Shown here piece by piece: positions 1 to 9,700 of a DNA stretch of 29,890 nt. Below the pieces are notes generated by a model that made no database searches, was not told the origin of the DNA, and worked only from the letters and a program-made list of their open reading frames with translations. This stretch comes from a virus: positions 1-29,890 of the IMG/VR virus record IMGVR_UViG_3300044535_000687; one strand, 5' to 3'. The translations under genes were made by a program, and so were the position numbers. The stretch's first letter is position 1. The number at the start of each line of letters is the position of its first letter.

Positions 1-2
1 TG

Positions 3-1646
3 GCGGCAAAAGAAATGCACAAATTAAAAATTATTGCAGAACAAACTGGTATGTCTTATGATGATTTGGTTACCGCTGGTAAAAATGCCAAAAAATTTAG
101 TATGATTAAATCACAAATAAGATTTGATGTTGGTGGTGGTGAAGAAGGTAAGGCTTTGCAAGATTACTTGACAAACAAAGCTCTTTTCCAAGATGGTAAA
201 GCGTATATTCAAGTAAAAGGTGAGAAAAAACTTATTAGTACATTGACTGACCAAGATAAGAAAATCTTAAAAGCCGAAATGGAAGAAAAGAAAAGCATGA
301 AAGAAAGAGCTGAAGAAGCTAGAACTTTTGATGAGGCACTTACTAATTTGATTAACCAATTAAAAATTTATTTATTACCATTAATAGAAAAATTAAGCGA
401 CCCTAAAGATGGTTTAATTAAAAAGCTAGACACGTTAGCTGCTGATTTTAATAAACCTGGTGGTTGGGGTGATAAGATAGAATATTTTGCTGGTAAAATT
501 GGTGAGTTTATAACAGCTGTTGGTGGTTGGATTATCGAACACCCTAAATTAACCGCTGGATTATTATTGTTTAGTAAAGCCGTTCCTTTGGTTAGTGCAG
601 CCTTTAAATTATTTGGTGGGGTTTGGGACACAATTAAATGGTTTAAAAACGGTGTTGCATTAGGTGAAGGGTTTAACACGGTTGCGTCTGCTGGTGGTGG
701 CGGTGGCGGTGGCGGTGGTGACATAATGGATGAATTATCTGGTGGTAGAGGTAAAAGTAGAGGTTTTAATTTAAAAAGAACATTTCAAGCTTTTAAGAAA
801 GGCGGTTTTAAAGGTGGTTTTAAGTCATTAGGTAGACAAGCAATGAGTTATTTTAAACCAGCTGGTAAGACAGCTAGTGCTGCTGGTAAAACAGCTAAAG
901 TTGCTGGTAAAACAGCTAGTTGGGGTAGTAAAGCAATGAATGTTGCTGGTAAAGGTTTGAATTTGGGTGGTAAAGTTGTTTCTAAATTTGCTAAGGTCTT
1001 AGCACCTTTAGAAGTTTTAAAAGACCAATTTGATTTCTTTAGTAGTAAAAGTATGAGAAAAACTGGTGCTGCTGGTTGGTTCGAATCGTTGGGTGGGTCT
1101 GGTATGAGTTTGATTGATTGGATTCCTGGTGTTAATCAGTTGACGGAAGCCGTTGGTATTGGTGTTAATAATATGAACACCGATAACTTGGCAAATGCAA
1201 GAGCTGTTTACAGAAGCAAATACCCAAGCGCACCAACAATATTACCAAACAAAGTGTTATTTAAAGACATTAGAAAAAATCCAAAAGATTACCCAGATGA
1301 TGTTGTTGAAGATGCTGAAGACGTAACCGCTGAAGATTTGGAAGATGGTATTATTAGACCTGGACGTGGAAGACATGTTATTAAGAATGAATACGGTAAA
1401 ACATGGATTACAAAAAGCGGTGACGGCCTTGCTGTATCACCAAACATAAGTCAAACTGGTGGTGGTGGAACAATGAGACATGAATTCGGTTCATTGAATA
1501 TTTCTGGAAACATAACCGTTAATATTCCAGGAGCGTCATCACTAACTGTTGAATTAACAAAAGATGAGACATTCCGTAGACACATTACAAGAATGGTACA
1601 AGAAGAAGCGGTAAAACAGTTGAATCAAGGTAAACCTAAACCATAA
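3..1646 (+). CDS. Tail tape-measure-like protein, C-terminal part (5' end outside window)
   Basis: The reading frame is already open at base 3, ahead of the first ATG at 15, so this is the 3' part of a longer gene. Going by the first ATG, residues 1-110 are helical and charged. About 155-215 hold hydrophobic stretches (IGEFITAVGGWIIEHP, LTAGLLLFSKAVPLVSAAF). A run of nine glycines follows near residue 230, then a Lys/Gly/Ala-rich region with a repeated AGKTA unit (about 283-305), and a beta-rich end containing NISGNITVNIPG. Size, helices, hydrophobic patches, low-complexity linkers and a place just upstream of baseplate genes are what is known of myovirus tape-measure proteins, which set tail length and enter the cell envelope on ejection. 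The assignment is by architecture and position, not by a diagnostic motif; another large tail-interior or baseplate protein is possible. Confidence 0.6.
   Translation, partial: AAKEMHKLKIIAEQTGMSYDDLVTAGKNAKKFSMIKSQIRFDVGGGEEGKALQDYLTNKALFQDGKAYIQVKGEKKLISTLTDQDKKILKAEMEEKKSMKERAEEARTFDEALTNLINQLKIYLLPLIEKLSDPKDGLIKKLDTLAADFNKPGGWGDKIEYFAGKIGEFITAVGGWIIEHPKLTAGLLLFSKAVPLVSAAFKLFGGVWDTIKWFKNGVALGEGFNTVASAGGGGGGGGGDIMDELSGGRGKSRGFNLKRTFQAFKKGGFKGGFKSLGRQAMSYFKPAGKTASAAGKTAKVAGKTASWGSKAMNVAGKGLNLGGKVVSKFAKVLAPLEVLKDQFDFFSSKSMRKTGAAGWFESLGGSGMSLIDWIPGVNQLTEAVGIGVNNMNTDNLANARAVYRSKYPSAPTILPNKVLFKDIRKNPKDYPDDVVEDAEDVTAEDLEDGIIRPGRGRHVIKNEYGKTWITKSGDGLAVSPNISQTGGGGTMRHEFGSLNISGNITVNIPGASSLTVELTKDETFRRHITRMVQEEAVKQLNQGKPKP
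861..920 (+). repeat. Three imperfect copies of an AGKTA-coding unit
   Basis: The unit GCTGGTAARACAGCTA occurs three times in frame (starting near 861, 882 and 903), giving AGKTAS, AGKTAK and AGKTAS. A related AGKG follows near 950. It is a short basic, alanine/glycine-rich protein repeat inside the tape-measure-like gene, probably grown by local duplication. Confidence 0.6.
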
Positions 1647-1702
1647 TATTAAGTTGATAATCAGATAATTAAAACTTTTTTAAAAAAAATTTGTTTAAAA
1701 AC

Positions 1703-1733
1703 TTGTTTTTGTGGTAAAAAAACTGTACATTTG
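1703..1733 (+). promoter_or_regulatory. Bacteroidota-type promoter (TTG-N20-TAnnTTTG)
   Basis: TTG at 1703-1705 and TACATTTG at 1726-1733 are separated by 20 bases. This fits the flavobacterial consensus TTG-N17-23-TAnnTTTG read by the host primary sigma factor. Transcription would start near 1740 and meet the terminator at 1857-1880, about 120-140 bases later. Confidence 0.5.
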
Positions 1734-1749
1734 CATTATTATAAAATAA

Positions 1750-1757
1750 TATAAATA
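1750..1757 (+). promoter_or_regulatory. TATAAATA octamer, candidate late promoter
   Basis: Exact match to the T4 late-promoter element TATAAATA, in the gap ahead of a late (baseplate) gene. The gap is so AT-rich that chance matches are plausible, and no gp55-like late sigma gene is in this window to support it. Confidence 0.25.
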
Positions 1758-1809
1758 ATTATTAATAAATAAATTAAATACAAATATACTATGTTTTTAG
1801 GAAATATTG

Positions 1810-1817
1810 TATAAATA
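1810..1817 (+). promoter_or_regulatory. Second TATAAATA octamer, candidate late promoter
   Basis: A second exact TATAAATA in the same gap, upstream of the terminator at 1857-1880. Initiation here would have to pass that terminator to reach the gene at 1960, which weakens the case. Confidence 0.18.
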
Positions 1818-1856
1818 TTAAAAATATTTTTTTCTTAAAAACATTAATTAAAATTT

Positions 1857-1880
1857 AAAGGCACTATCTGTGCCTTTTTT
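1857..1880 (+). terminator. Intrinsic terminator
   Basis: Perfect 8-bp stem AAAGGCAC (1857-1864) / GTGCCTTT (1870-1877) with a 5-base loop TATCT and a run of T (1875-1881). It lies 211 bases past the tape-measure stop codon and 80 bases before the next gene. Confidence 0.85.
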
Positions 1881-1940
1881 TATTTATTGAAGTCGGTAAT
1901 AACATTTATTTTATCAAAATTTATAGTACAATAGTATTTA

Positions 1941-1949
1941 TATATAAAT
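1941..1949 (+). promoter_or_regulatory. TATATAAAT element just upstream of the baseplate gene
   Basis: A T/A-only element resembling a late -10 box lies 10 bases before the ATG at 1960. If used, the leader would be only a few bases. The same TATTTATATA(T)AAA pattern recurs at 14059-14070 before another gene, which is the main reason to list it. Confidence 0.2.
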
Positions 1950-1959
1950 CAATGTTATT

Positions 1960-4900
1960 ATGCCTATTTTTTATAATACAGCAGCACCAACACCGACAAC
2001 TAAAAACACAATAAATAGTGTTACAGTTGGATATGGTATTCGTGACTTTTTATTAAACTTAAATTTACTACCAACGTCAATGGTACCAGCTGGGTACTCA
2101 ACAAATACGGCAATAAACGGTAGTCCAAGAGTTGGTGAACCAGTTTTAAACCTTATGGTTAACTCTGGTGCTAATGTTGTTCCAAATGGTTTACCTTTAG
2201 AGACTGAAGGTATTCTTTGGAAGGAATTAATTATTGTTACAAATAAATTCAAGAATACTGACTCAACAGCAAATAATTTAAAAAGTGTTGATTATGTTCA
2301 AGATATATCCAACACTGATTTTGGAAACGCTGAATGGCCACAAGGTATTCAACCATACCCAACTTTTGAAAATGCAGATGTTGAAGCGTATGGTATCAAA
2401 GGAAAAACAGCAGTTGCTGAATATAGAAAAAAGAATACTATAAAAAATTTATATTTAGATGCTTCAAAGCAAATAGATATGGCTTCTTTTATTGATTTAC
2501 AACCTTTAGACATATCTCAACAAATAAAAGGTTATTTAGACACATATGGTGGTTTAAATTTAGGTGGTAGTGGTGGTGTTCAAGCTGCAAATGTTATTGG
2601 TAGTATAGTAAACGGACAAGGGTTAGGTTTAGCAAAAGGTGGTGTGGTAACAAACTTTGATGTTAGGTCTTCATTGGCTGGTAGAGTGTTGGGAGCAACT
2701 GGTTTAATCAATGATACAAAATTAGGTTTGATTGGTGGTCAACAATTAGCGTTGGCTTTAGCCAACAACGCAGCGTTTAATTTACAACAAGACATTTTAG
2801 GTGCGCTTAACATTCAAGATAACATATTAAGTTTAGTTAAAGGAGATGGTTTTGCTGCCTTTCCTAGACCTAACTATACTATTACAATACCAGAAGGTAA
2901 AACTGGTAGAATTTTAGATTATACGTCTAAAGTTTTAGGTTTTACAATACCTAGAAGTTATGTTACAGATGACGGTTCCTTATTTCAATCAGAAAGCGGT
3001 GCAGATACATCTAACGTTGATAGAGCAAACGCTTTAATTTTAACAACTGGTAAAGGTCAAATACAAGCGTTATTAACAAATGTAAAAGCAAACCAAATAG
3101 GTACAAGCGCAGAAGGATACGATAGTCCAAAAAATTCACCATTTAGAGTTGGTTATGCACCAGCATACGCTAATAACAAAGGTGAAGTTCAAATAACTGA
3201 TGGTATTATTTATGCTTTTTATAAAGATGGTAAAACATTAAACTTATTCAACAAAGAAGATGGTGTTATTTCTGATTTAACTTATTTGAGAGAAGATAAG
3301 GTTGATGGATATGGTTTTCAAAGTCCAGATGATTTTTTCCTTGAAACTTATCAAGGCAACGGGGTTTCGGATGAGAATAATATAAAAACACCAACATTTT
3401 CATGGTCAACAACAAAAGAAGGGTTAACAAATACTGAGTATGGGGCTACGTTTACCGCAAAAGTTATCCCACAAAGTGAAGAAACCAAGAAAAGTTTATT
3501 GGTTAAAACACAAAAACTTTTCAACAGTAAAGGTATGAAAAATATCGTATCTAGAAAAGGTGAAATGTCTAAATTCTCAACACAAATACAAACAGCAAAT
3601 GGATATGGTTTTTCAAAAGGTAATGCTGTTTTAAGCAAAGCTAGTTTTAATTTAGGGACTGGTAGAGTTGAGAGTTCTTTTAAAGAACCAGAAGATGCAT
3701 ATTGTAGAGCATGGACAACATATTCTAGATATGATACTATTGCTGGTGGACCAAATGAAGATAGAGCTGGTTTAGTTAGAAATGATGCGTTGTATTTAGG
3801 TACTGGTGAAAATTCTGTACCGTTTAGAAATATTGTACAAAATTCGGTGTTGGAAGACACTGGTTTTGTTAAAATAGTTCCATATAGAACTGATTTTGAT
3901 AAAGCTAAAGATGCTATTAGTGTTGATTCTAAAAGATATATGTTATCTATTGAAAATTTAGCGTGGCATGATAAAAGAGATATGTTACCTAAAGGAGAAT
4001 TGGGTCCAGGTGATTTAATAACTGGTAAAAAAGGTAGAATCATGTGGTTTCCACCTTATGATATTCAATTTAGCGAATCAACCAGTGTTGAATGGGAAAC
4101 TAATAAATTTATTGGTAGAGGTGAACCAATATACACATACAATAATACTGAAAGAACTGGTAACTTATCATTTAAGATAATTGTTGACCATTCAACATAT
4201 ACAAACACATTTAGAGACCCAAATGGTCCAGATGACCATTATGTTGCTTCTTTTATGGCTGGTTGTATTGAACCAAGCAGTATTTGGACTGATAAATTTA
4301 CTAGTTCTCAAAGTAGTCAAATTGTTAGTAAAGAAAACAGAATACCACAAAAGAAACAAGACCCAAAAGAGCCGCCAATGCCAGAAGTTATGTTTGTTTA
4401 TTTTGCAAACGATAACACTATTTTAATTAAAGGTTATGAAAATGGTTTAAGCGGTTCAACTAGTGCAGACACAATAAACTATGAGGTTAACCCTAGTGGT
4501 GACGGTTTTGGTATTGGGGCGTACCCAGCTGGTCTTACAAAAGAATATTACGATAAAAAAATACCAAATTCAGCAACATCAACTTGGCCAGATACCAACA
4601 ACTATGGATTAAACTATAGTAAAAATAGTAAATTAACTAAAGAATCAAAAGTTGGTGACGCTGTTTTTAGGGGTATTTACTCTCCAGGTTATTTTGATTC
4701 TTTAGCTCAATACCTTAAAACTGAGTGTAAGTTTTGTAACGCTACTGTTTCTGGTTACGCCAGTGGTCAAGGAACTGCTGAGGTCAATGAAAAATTATCT
4801 AAATTGAGGGCTGATGCTATTATTGAATTTTATATTAAAGAGTTAGTTGCTAGAGGTGTAGATTCAGAAGCTAACTTAACAAAAAGATTTAAAGTTGGTA

Positions 4901-6411
4901 AATTTATGGAGCTAGGTGCTGTAGGGTCCGCATACAATGTAGTATACGAAGGTAAAAAATATCCAGTTAAGAAAGCTGATAGTGGGTGTATTATTTGTGT
5001 AAATAAAGACAAAAAAACTGTAAAAGTTAGGAATATTATCTGTCCAGTTGACCAATTAGGATGTAAGCAAGATAGAAAAGCTGAAATTGTTTGGGCGTTT
5101 GATAAAGATGCTGCATTGGCCGCTGTTGAACAACCAGCGGATAAAATTGAGATAACAAATGAAACAATAACAACAACAATAAAACAAAAATTCTATAATG
5201 AAACAATGTTTTTTGATAAGTTGTTAAAAACCGATTCATTTATTTTTGATAAATTTAGAGAAAAGATAAAATATTTTCACCCAGCTTTTCACTCAACAAC
5301 ACCAGAAGGTTTAAACTCTAGATTGACATTTTTACAACAATGTACTAGACAAGGTTCTACCGATAATAAGAACACCAATAATTTAGCGTTTGGTAGACCA
5401 CCAGTTTGTATTTTAAGAATTGGGGATTTTTACCACACTAAAATTGTTATGGATAGTGTTAGTTTTGAGTACGAACCATTGGTTTGGGATTTAAACCCAG
5501 AAGGTATTGGTGTACAACCTATGATTGCTAATGTATCTATATCATTCAAATTTTTAGGTGGTGAATCGATGTATGGTCCTTTGAACAAACTTCAAAATGC
5601 GTTATCATTTAACTATTTCGCAAACACGCAAGTTTATGAAGCTAGAGCTGATTATATTTCACAAGAAAGACAAACTAATACAACTGTTTCAGTTACAGAC
5701 ACACCAGGAAAAAAAGCAGAAGATGGCAGTAGTGAAAGATATGATGTAACGGTTACAGCTCAAAGAATAAGTCCAACTGGTTTTTATTATAATAATGGTC
5801 GTGAAAGTATTGACCCAGAAATTAGCACTGTATCAACAACAGTAGCACCAGTGGCAAGCCCAGATAACCAAATAAAAGGAAATGAAAACGCAAACAGTGG
5901 AACAGCAAATCAGACTGAACCAGCAACAACTGGAACAACTGAACCTAAACTAACTGGTATTAAATTTATTTCGGTTAACGAATCACAAACGCTTTTAAAC
6001 AGTACTGGCATTAAAAATTCAATATTATTAAAAATGAATAGTGAAAACATTATAACTGGTGGTTTTATAGTAGAAAATATAGTAAAACCTTATGTTGAAA
6101 AAGGTATTAAAATAACTTTAAAGGGTATTGATTTACCTTCTTTAACTACTGGGTTAATTAAAAATGATTTTTATTATGAAGAAATTGTAAAATTTGAAGA
6201 TGATGGTGACACATATAAAGGTATATCAGCATTGGTTAGTAATGGTTACAAAATAGGTAAGTCTGATACTGATGATACACTATTGGATATACCAAATGGT
6301 TACTACACATTAAGCGTGTTAGAACAAACTAATATTGTAGCAAAAGCAGTAATAATAGTAGGTAAAACAGATGGGTATATATACCCACTTCCAACTCCTC
6401 TTTCAATATAA
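1960..6411 (+). CDS. Giant baseplate protein: tube-adaptor-like fold with inserted OmpA-like domain
   Basis: 1483 residues. Two separated segments look like the two halves of the gp48/gp54/Afp7-type (CIS tube-like) baseplate tube adaptor: residues about 690-748 (PPYDIQFSES, then RGEPIYTYNNTERTGNLSF) and 1144-1200 (RPPVCILRIGDFY, then MDSVSFEYEPL and IANVSISFKF). About 390 residues lie between them, and part of this insertion (about 905-985) matches the OmpA C-terminal peptidoglycan-binding domain. GYAS at 932-935 is followed 15 residues later by Arg950 in LSKLRA, the same spacing as GYTD...RRA in E. coli OmpA. The diaminopimelate-binding Asp is Ser935 here; the Arg is kept. Residues 1230-1330 are a Thr/Pro/Asn-rich linker, and the end is beta-rich. 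The N-terminal 680 residues are not recognised. The place between tape measure and gp53-like gene supports a baseplate role. The adaptor assignment is moderate, the OmpA-like one fairly good. Confidence 0.7.
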   Translation: MPIFYNTAAPTPTTKNTINSVTVGYGIRDFLLNLNLLPTSMVPAGYSTNTAINGSPRVGEPVLNLMVNSGANVVPNGLPLETEGILWKELIIVTNKFKNTDSTANNLKSVDYVQDISNTDFGNAEWPQGIQPYPTFENADVEAYGIKGKTAVAEYRKKNTIKNLYLDASKQIDMASFIDLQPLDISQQIKGYLDTYGGLNLGGSGGVQAANVIGSIVNGQGLGLAKGGVVTNFDVRSSLAGRVLGATGLINDTKLGLIGGQQLALALANNAAFNLQQDILGALNIQDNILSLVKGDGFAAFPRPNYTITIPEGKTGRILDYTSKVLGFTIPRSYVTDDGSLFQSESGADTSNVDRANALILTTGKGQIQALLTNVKANQIGTSAEGYDSPKNSPFRVGYAPAYANNKGEVQITDGIIYAFYKDGKTLNLFNKEDGVISDLTYLREDKVDGYGFQSPDDFFLETYQGNGVSDENNIKTPTFSWSTTKEGLTNTEYGATFTAKVIPQSEETKKSLLVKTQKLFNSKGMKNIVSRKGEMSKFSTQIQTANGYGFSKGNAVLSKASFNLGTGRVESSFKEPEDAYCRAWTTYSRYDTIAGGPNEDRAGLVRNDALYLGTGENSVPFRNIVQNSVLEDTGFVKIVPYRTDFDKAKDAISVDSKRYMLSIENLAWHDKRDMLPKGELGPGDLITGKKGRIMWFPPYDIQFSESTSVEWETNKFIGRGEPIYTYNNTERTGNLSFKIIVDHSTYTNTFRDPNGPDDHYVASFMAGCIEPSSIWTDKFTSSQSSQIVSKENRIPQKKQDPKEPPMPEVMFVYFANDNTILIKGYENGLSGSTSADTINYEVNPSGDGFGIGAYPAGLTKEYYDKKIPNSATSTWPDTNNYGLNYSKNSKLTKESKVGDAVFRGIYSPGYFDSLAQYLKTECKFCNATVSGYASGQGTAEVNEKLSKLRADAIIEFYIKELVARGVDSEANLTKRFKVGKFMELGAVGSAYNVVYEGKKYPVKKADSGCIICVNKDKKTVKVRNIICPVDQLGCKQDRKAEIVWAFDKDAALAAVEQPADKIEITNETITTTIKQKFYNETMFFDKLLKTDSFIFDKFREKIKYFHPAFHSTTPEGLNSRLTFLQQCTRQGSTDNKNTNNLAFGRPPVCILRIGDFYHTKIVMDSVSFEYEPLVWDLNPEGIGVQPMIANVSISFKFLGGESMYGPLNKLQNALSFNYFANTQVYEARADYISQERQTNTTVSVTDTPGKKAEDGSSERYDVTVTAQRISPTGFYYNNGRESIDPEISTVSTTVAPVASPDNQIKGNENANSGTANQTEPATTGTTEPKLTGIKFISVNESQTLLNSTGIKNSILLKMNSENIITGGFIVENIVKPYVEKGIKITLKGIDLPSLTTGLIKNDFYYEEIVKFEDDGDTYKGISALVSNGYKIGKSDTDDTLLDIPNGYYTLSVLEQTNIVAKAVIIVGKTDGYIYPLPTPLSI

Positions 6412-6418
6412 ATAAATT

Positions 6419-6739
6419 ATGGCAAATTACGTAGATAGATATTCAAGCTTTAGAGTTAATTCTGGAATGAAACCACTTCCAGGAATTGTAATACCACAAG
6501 CTGACAGCGATTTAACTTATGTTTACAAACAAGGTGTCACTAGACTTGACAAATTAAGCAACATGTATTATAATAATGCATGGAGTGGATGGATGATTAT
6601 GGCTGCAAATCCACAATTTGGTGGGTTAGAGTTTAACATACCAGACATGACATTAATTATAATACCGTACCCTTTTGATAGTGCGGTTAATAGATACACA
6701 ACAGAAGTGAGAAACAACAAATTATTATATGGCGAGTAA
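6419..6739 (+). CDS. gp53: Baseplate wedge protein, gp53-like, LysM-type
   Basis: 106 residues. The central part (YVYKQGVTRLDKLSNMYY, then WMIMAANPQ) is the LysM-like pattern of T4 gp53-family wedge proteins: a short beta strand, a helix beginning TRLDKLS, then W..I..ANP. In T4-like phages gp53 clamps neighbouring baseplate wedges together around the hub. The gene starts 7 bases after the upstream stop and its last 11 bases overlap the start of the hub gene at 6729, so it is probably translationally coupled to both. The length fits a minimal LysM-type gp53; T4 gp53 is longer. Confidence 0.8.
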   Translation: MANYVDRYSSFRVNSGMKPLPGIVIPQADSDLTYVYKQGVTRLDKLSNMYYNNAWSGWMIMAANPQFGGLEFNIPDMTLIIIPYPFDSAVNRYTTEVRNNKLLYGE

Positions 6740-9700
6740 TGACGGAAAAATAGGATGTACAACTGGTAGGGCAAAAATAATCGACCCAAACGATTTTAAT
6801 GGTTTTAACTCAGACTCAAATGTCCCAGTACAACTTGAAGATTTGAATATTTCGGTTATTTTAACAACATATAAAAAACCTAGAACAAATCTAACAACAA
6901 CATCTGATGGTAGTACCTTTGAAAGCTCTAGAGAGTTTCGAGTTAACTTCATAGAGGGAACAAATTTGGGTGGTAAAAAGGTTTTAACAACAAAATATAC
7001 TGATTTAACAACTAGCTTTGAAAAAGGGGCTGTTAACGAAGAAACTTTAGGTATAACAAATATCGACATAGAGTTTAACTCTTCTATGGCACCTATGGTT
7101 GCCATAAGTTTTATAGATGTTAGAGGTAGTTCAATTTTTCAGAACGAAGAAAATATTTTAAATGGTTACAACAAATACAGCGTATTCTTCCAGCTGCCTT
7201 ATCCTTTATTTGAATTAGAAATAAAAGGTTATTATGGTAAACCAGTAAAATACTGTCTACACATGTTGAAGTTCAATTCAAAATTCAACTCACAAACTGG
7301 TAATTTTGAGATTACGTGTAATTTTATTGGTTATAGTTACGCTCTGTTATCAGATACGTTATTGGGTTATTTAAAAGCAATACCATATACAAAAATAGGT
7401 GAAGAAAGATATACTGCTTATAATTCAACTAGAAACACACCAATTCTGAACTTAAACGAATTGATGAAAAAAATTGACGACATTAATAAGAATTTACCAA
7501 AAATTGCTGACTCAGCTCCAGAATCTGTTGAATTTAATTCAACTACAACTGCTTTAGATAGGTTAACGTATATAAAAGATACCATGGACACATTTGCCGA
7601 ATCCATGCCAGAATTAAATACAGATAAAGAAAACCACGACTATATTGTTTTTAAAACAATAGATTTAAAAACAAAAGAAAATGAAATAAAAATATACAAA
7701 GATGATGTAACAAAATACATTGAATCTGATGAAGATAGTTTTAATAAATTAAGTGAAACTGATAAACTAGATGTTAAAACTTTTACATCATTAGAATCAA
7801 ACAATGTTGCTTTAGGTGCTAAAGTATATAAGAGAGTTACAAAAAAAATGTTTACATCAAATACAGATGCAACGTTGACAACCGCTTTAGGTACACAAAA
7901 TAATTTAGAAGAAAAAAAACAAAAAATATCTGAGTATCTAAAAAAAAATTATAGCACAGTTGGTGAAGATGAAAAATTAGATATAATTGATTTTAGTTTA
8001 CAATATGAAGAACTAAACAAGAAAAAAAACACGACTGAAAAAGCTAATGAAAGTGCAAAGAAGGCTTTAGCTAAAAAATTTGAAGAGTCCGTTAGAGACA
8101 CACTAGGTTTTGACCCAACTGTTAGAGAAATAGTTGAAATTTTTACAGCAGCAATAGAAGTTTTTATTGAAACGATATATGTAGTGTCAACAACAGCTGA
8201 AGGTAATTCAGAAAGAACAGAAGAATTGGCTAAAAAATTTACAGCTACTGGTTCACAAGGTTTAGAAACCGACATTTATAATGCAAACATAGAATTAAAA
8301 AAATTCTTTCCATGGCCAGATTATAGAGAAAAAGATGATGAGAAAAACACCTATGTTGAAAAATATTTAGGTGCGTCTGGTGTATTGGAATCACCAGAAA
8401 AAGTCGATGAACTTGTTTTTATCGAAGATTTATTAAATGCATTTAGAAAAGCTAAAAAAATAGAAGATGCGATAGTTGAAAATCAAGACACTGAAACAAC
8501 AGCTTGGCTAGCATCAAACCCATTGGACAGTATTGTTTTTAGTGATAAAGAACCATATTCTAGATATGGTGAAGGTGGTGAATTCAAAACTAGAGAAGAT
8601 TTTGTTAGACTTCTACTTATTAGAGGTATGACATTTTTAGGGTACTCAAACGACCCAGCCGTTCTCCAACCAGAAGAAATAAAAGCAATGGGTGAGGTTG
8701 AAGCAGCAGCGATATTAAGAGGTGTTAAAACGGTTGATACGTCTAGTGGTACGTTAAAACAATCATTAACAAAAATAACTTTAGATTTTATAAAAGATGT
8801 TGAAGGTACTATAAATGGTAATTCTAGAAAAGTAATAGAAAAAGCTGGGTCTGATTATAAATATACTTACATTTATAACGGAAATGAGTTTAAATTAATA
8901 CCAGTAAACAAAGGGTTCAATAATGAAAATTGGGGTGACCCAAACAAAGAATATTTGCAAGTGTTAACTGATTTGATTACAAAAAGAGATGTTGATGAAT
9001 ATTTGTTTTTGACAAATTATAGTGATGATTATACACCAGTTACAGCGGCTTCTAAACCAGTAGAAGAATCAAAACAAAGAAAAAATGATGATGGTGGAAC
9101 ATACGTTAAATTTTTTAAAGGAACTGAATTTCCAGCTGCTAATGCAACAGTTACACTACCAGAAGGTGTTACTTCAGATAACGTTATGATATTAGAAAAT
9201 TTAAAAAAAGATGCCGTAACGTTTGATGCTGGTTTTAATTCATTTGCTGGTGGTTATGGTGCTCAAGATTTTAGTGTTATGGATTGGGGTAATGAAGATT
9301 TAACAGATTTAGCACTTATGTATGTTTTTTATAACGACTACCAAGTTGATAATAAATTAACTAATATGGGGAGTGGTTTAGCGTATACTAGGAAAAAAAG
9401 TGGTGAATTAAAAGGTAAAGACTTAACAACTAGTAAGTTTGATTTAAAAACTAGTGGTAATATAACAGTACCAAAAATAGGTGACACTCTAAGGTCATTA
9501 TACTTAAAAAAAGTAGATAATGAAGACGTTAGATTACATGCAGACTGGGGTAAAAATAGAATTTTATTTAATAATATCAAAGATGACTCTGTTAGCTACC
9601 CTTATGTGGTATTAAAATATGACGAAAATAAACAATTTTCTCTTTTTGGTAGTGAACTGTATTATAACCAATCATTTAGAGGTAGGTTTAAAAATTATAA

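Larger units (their letters stand above)
1740..1880 (+). ncRNA. Candidate short untranslated transcript between promoter and terminator
   Basis: A host-type promoter at 1703-1733 and an intrinsic terminator at 1857-1880 would bound an RNA of about 140 bases with no convincing gene inside. The RNA would be very A/U-rich apart from its terminator hairpin. It may equally be a leader for the downstream baseplate gene with partial read-through, or the terminator may simply serve the upstream gene. This is inference from signal order only. Confidence 0.2.
1647..1959. other. 313-base intergenic region with promoter and terminator signals
   Basis: This is the longest gene-free stretch of the window and is extremely AT-rich. 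It holds a Bacteroidota-type promoter (1703-1733), two TATAAATA octamers (1750-1757, 1810-1817), an intrinsic terminator (1857-1880) and an AT-rich segment just before the next gene. The only open frame of note is a 7-codon one starting at 1791 (MFLGNIV), too short to call. No tRNA-like fold was seen. Confidence 0.6.

Noticed and set aside
368-724. Minus-strand frame encoding a run of nine prolines
   Set aside because: The prolines are only the complement of the polyglycine run in the tape-measure-like gene.
3351-4043. 230-codon open frame on the minus strand
   Set aside because: It lies wholly opposite the large baseplate gene, has the composition expected of the complement of an AT-rich gene, shows no family motif, and has no promoter or gap around it.
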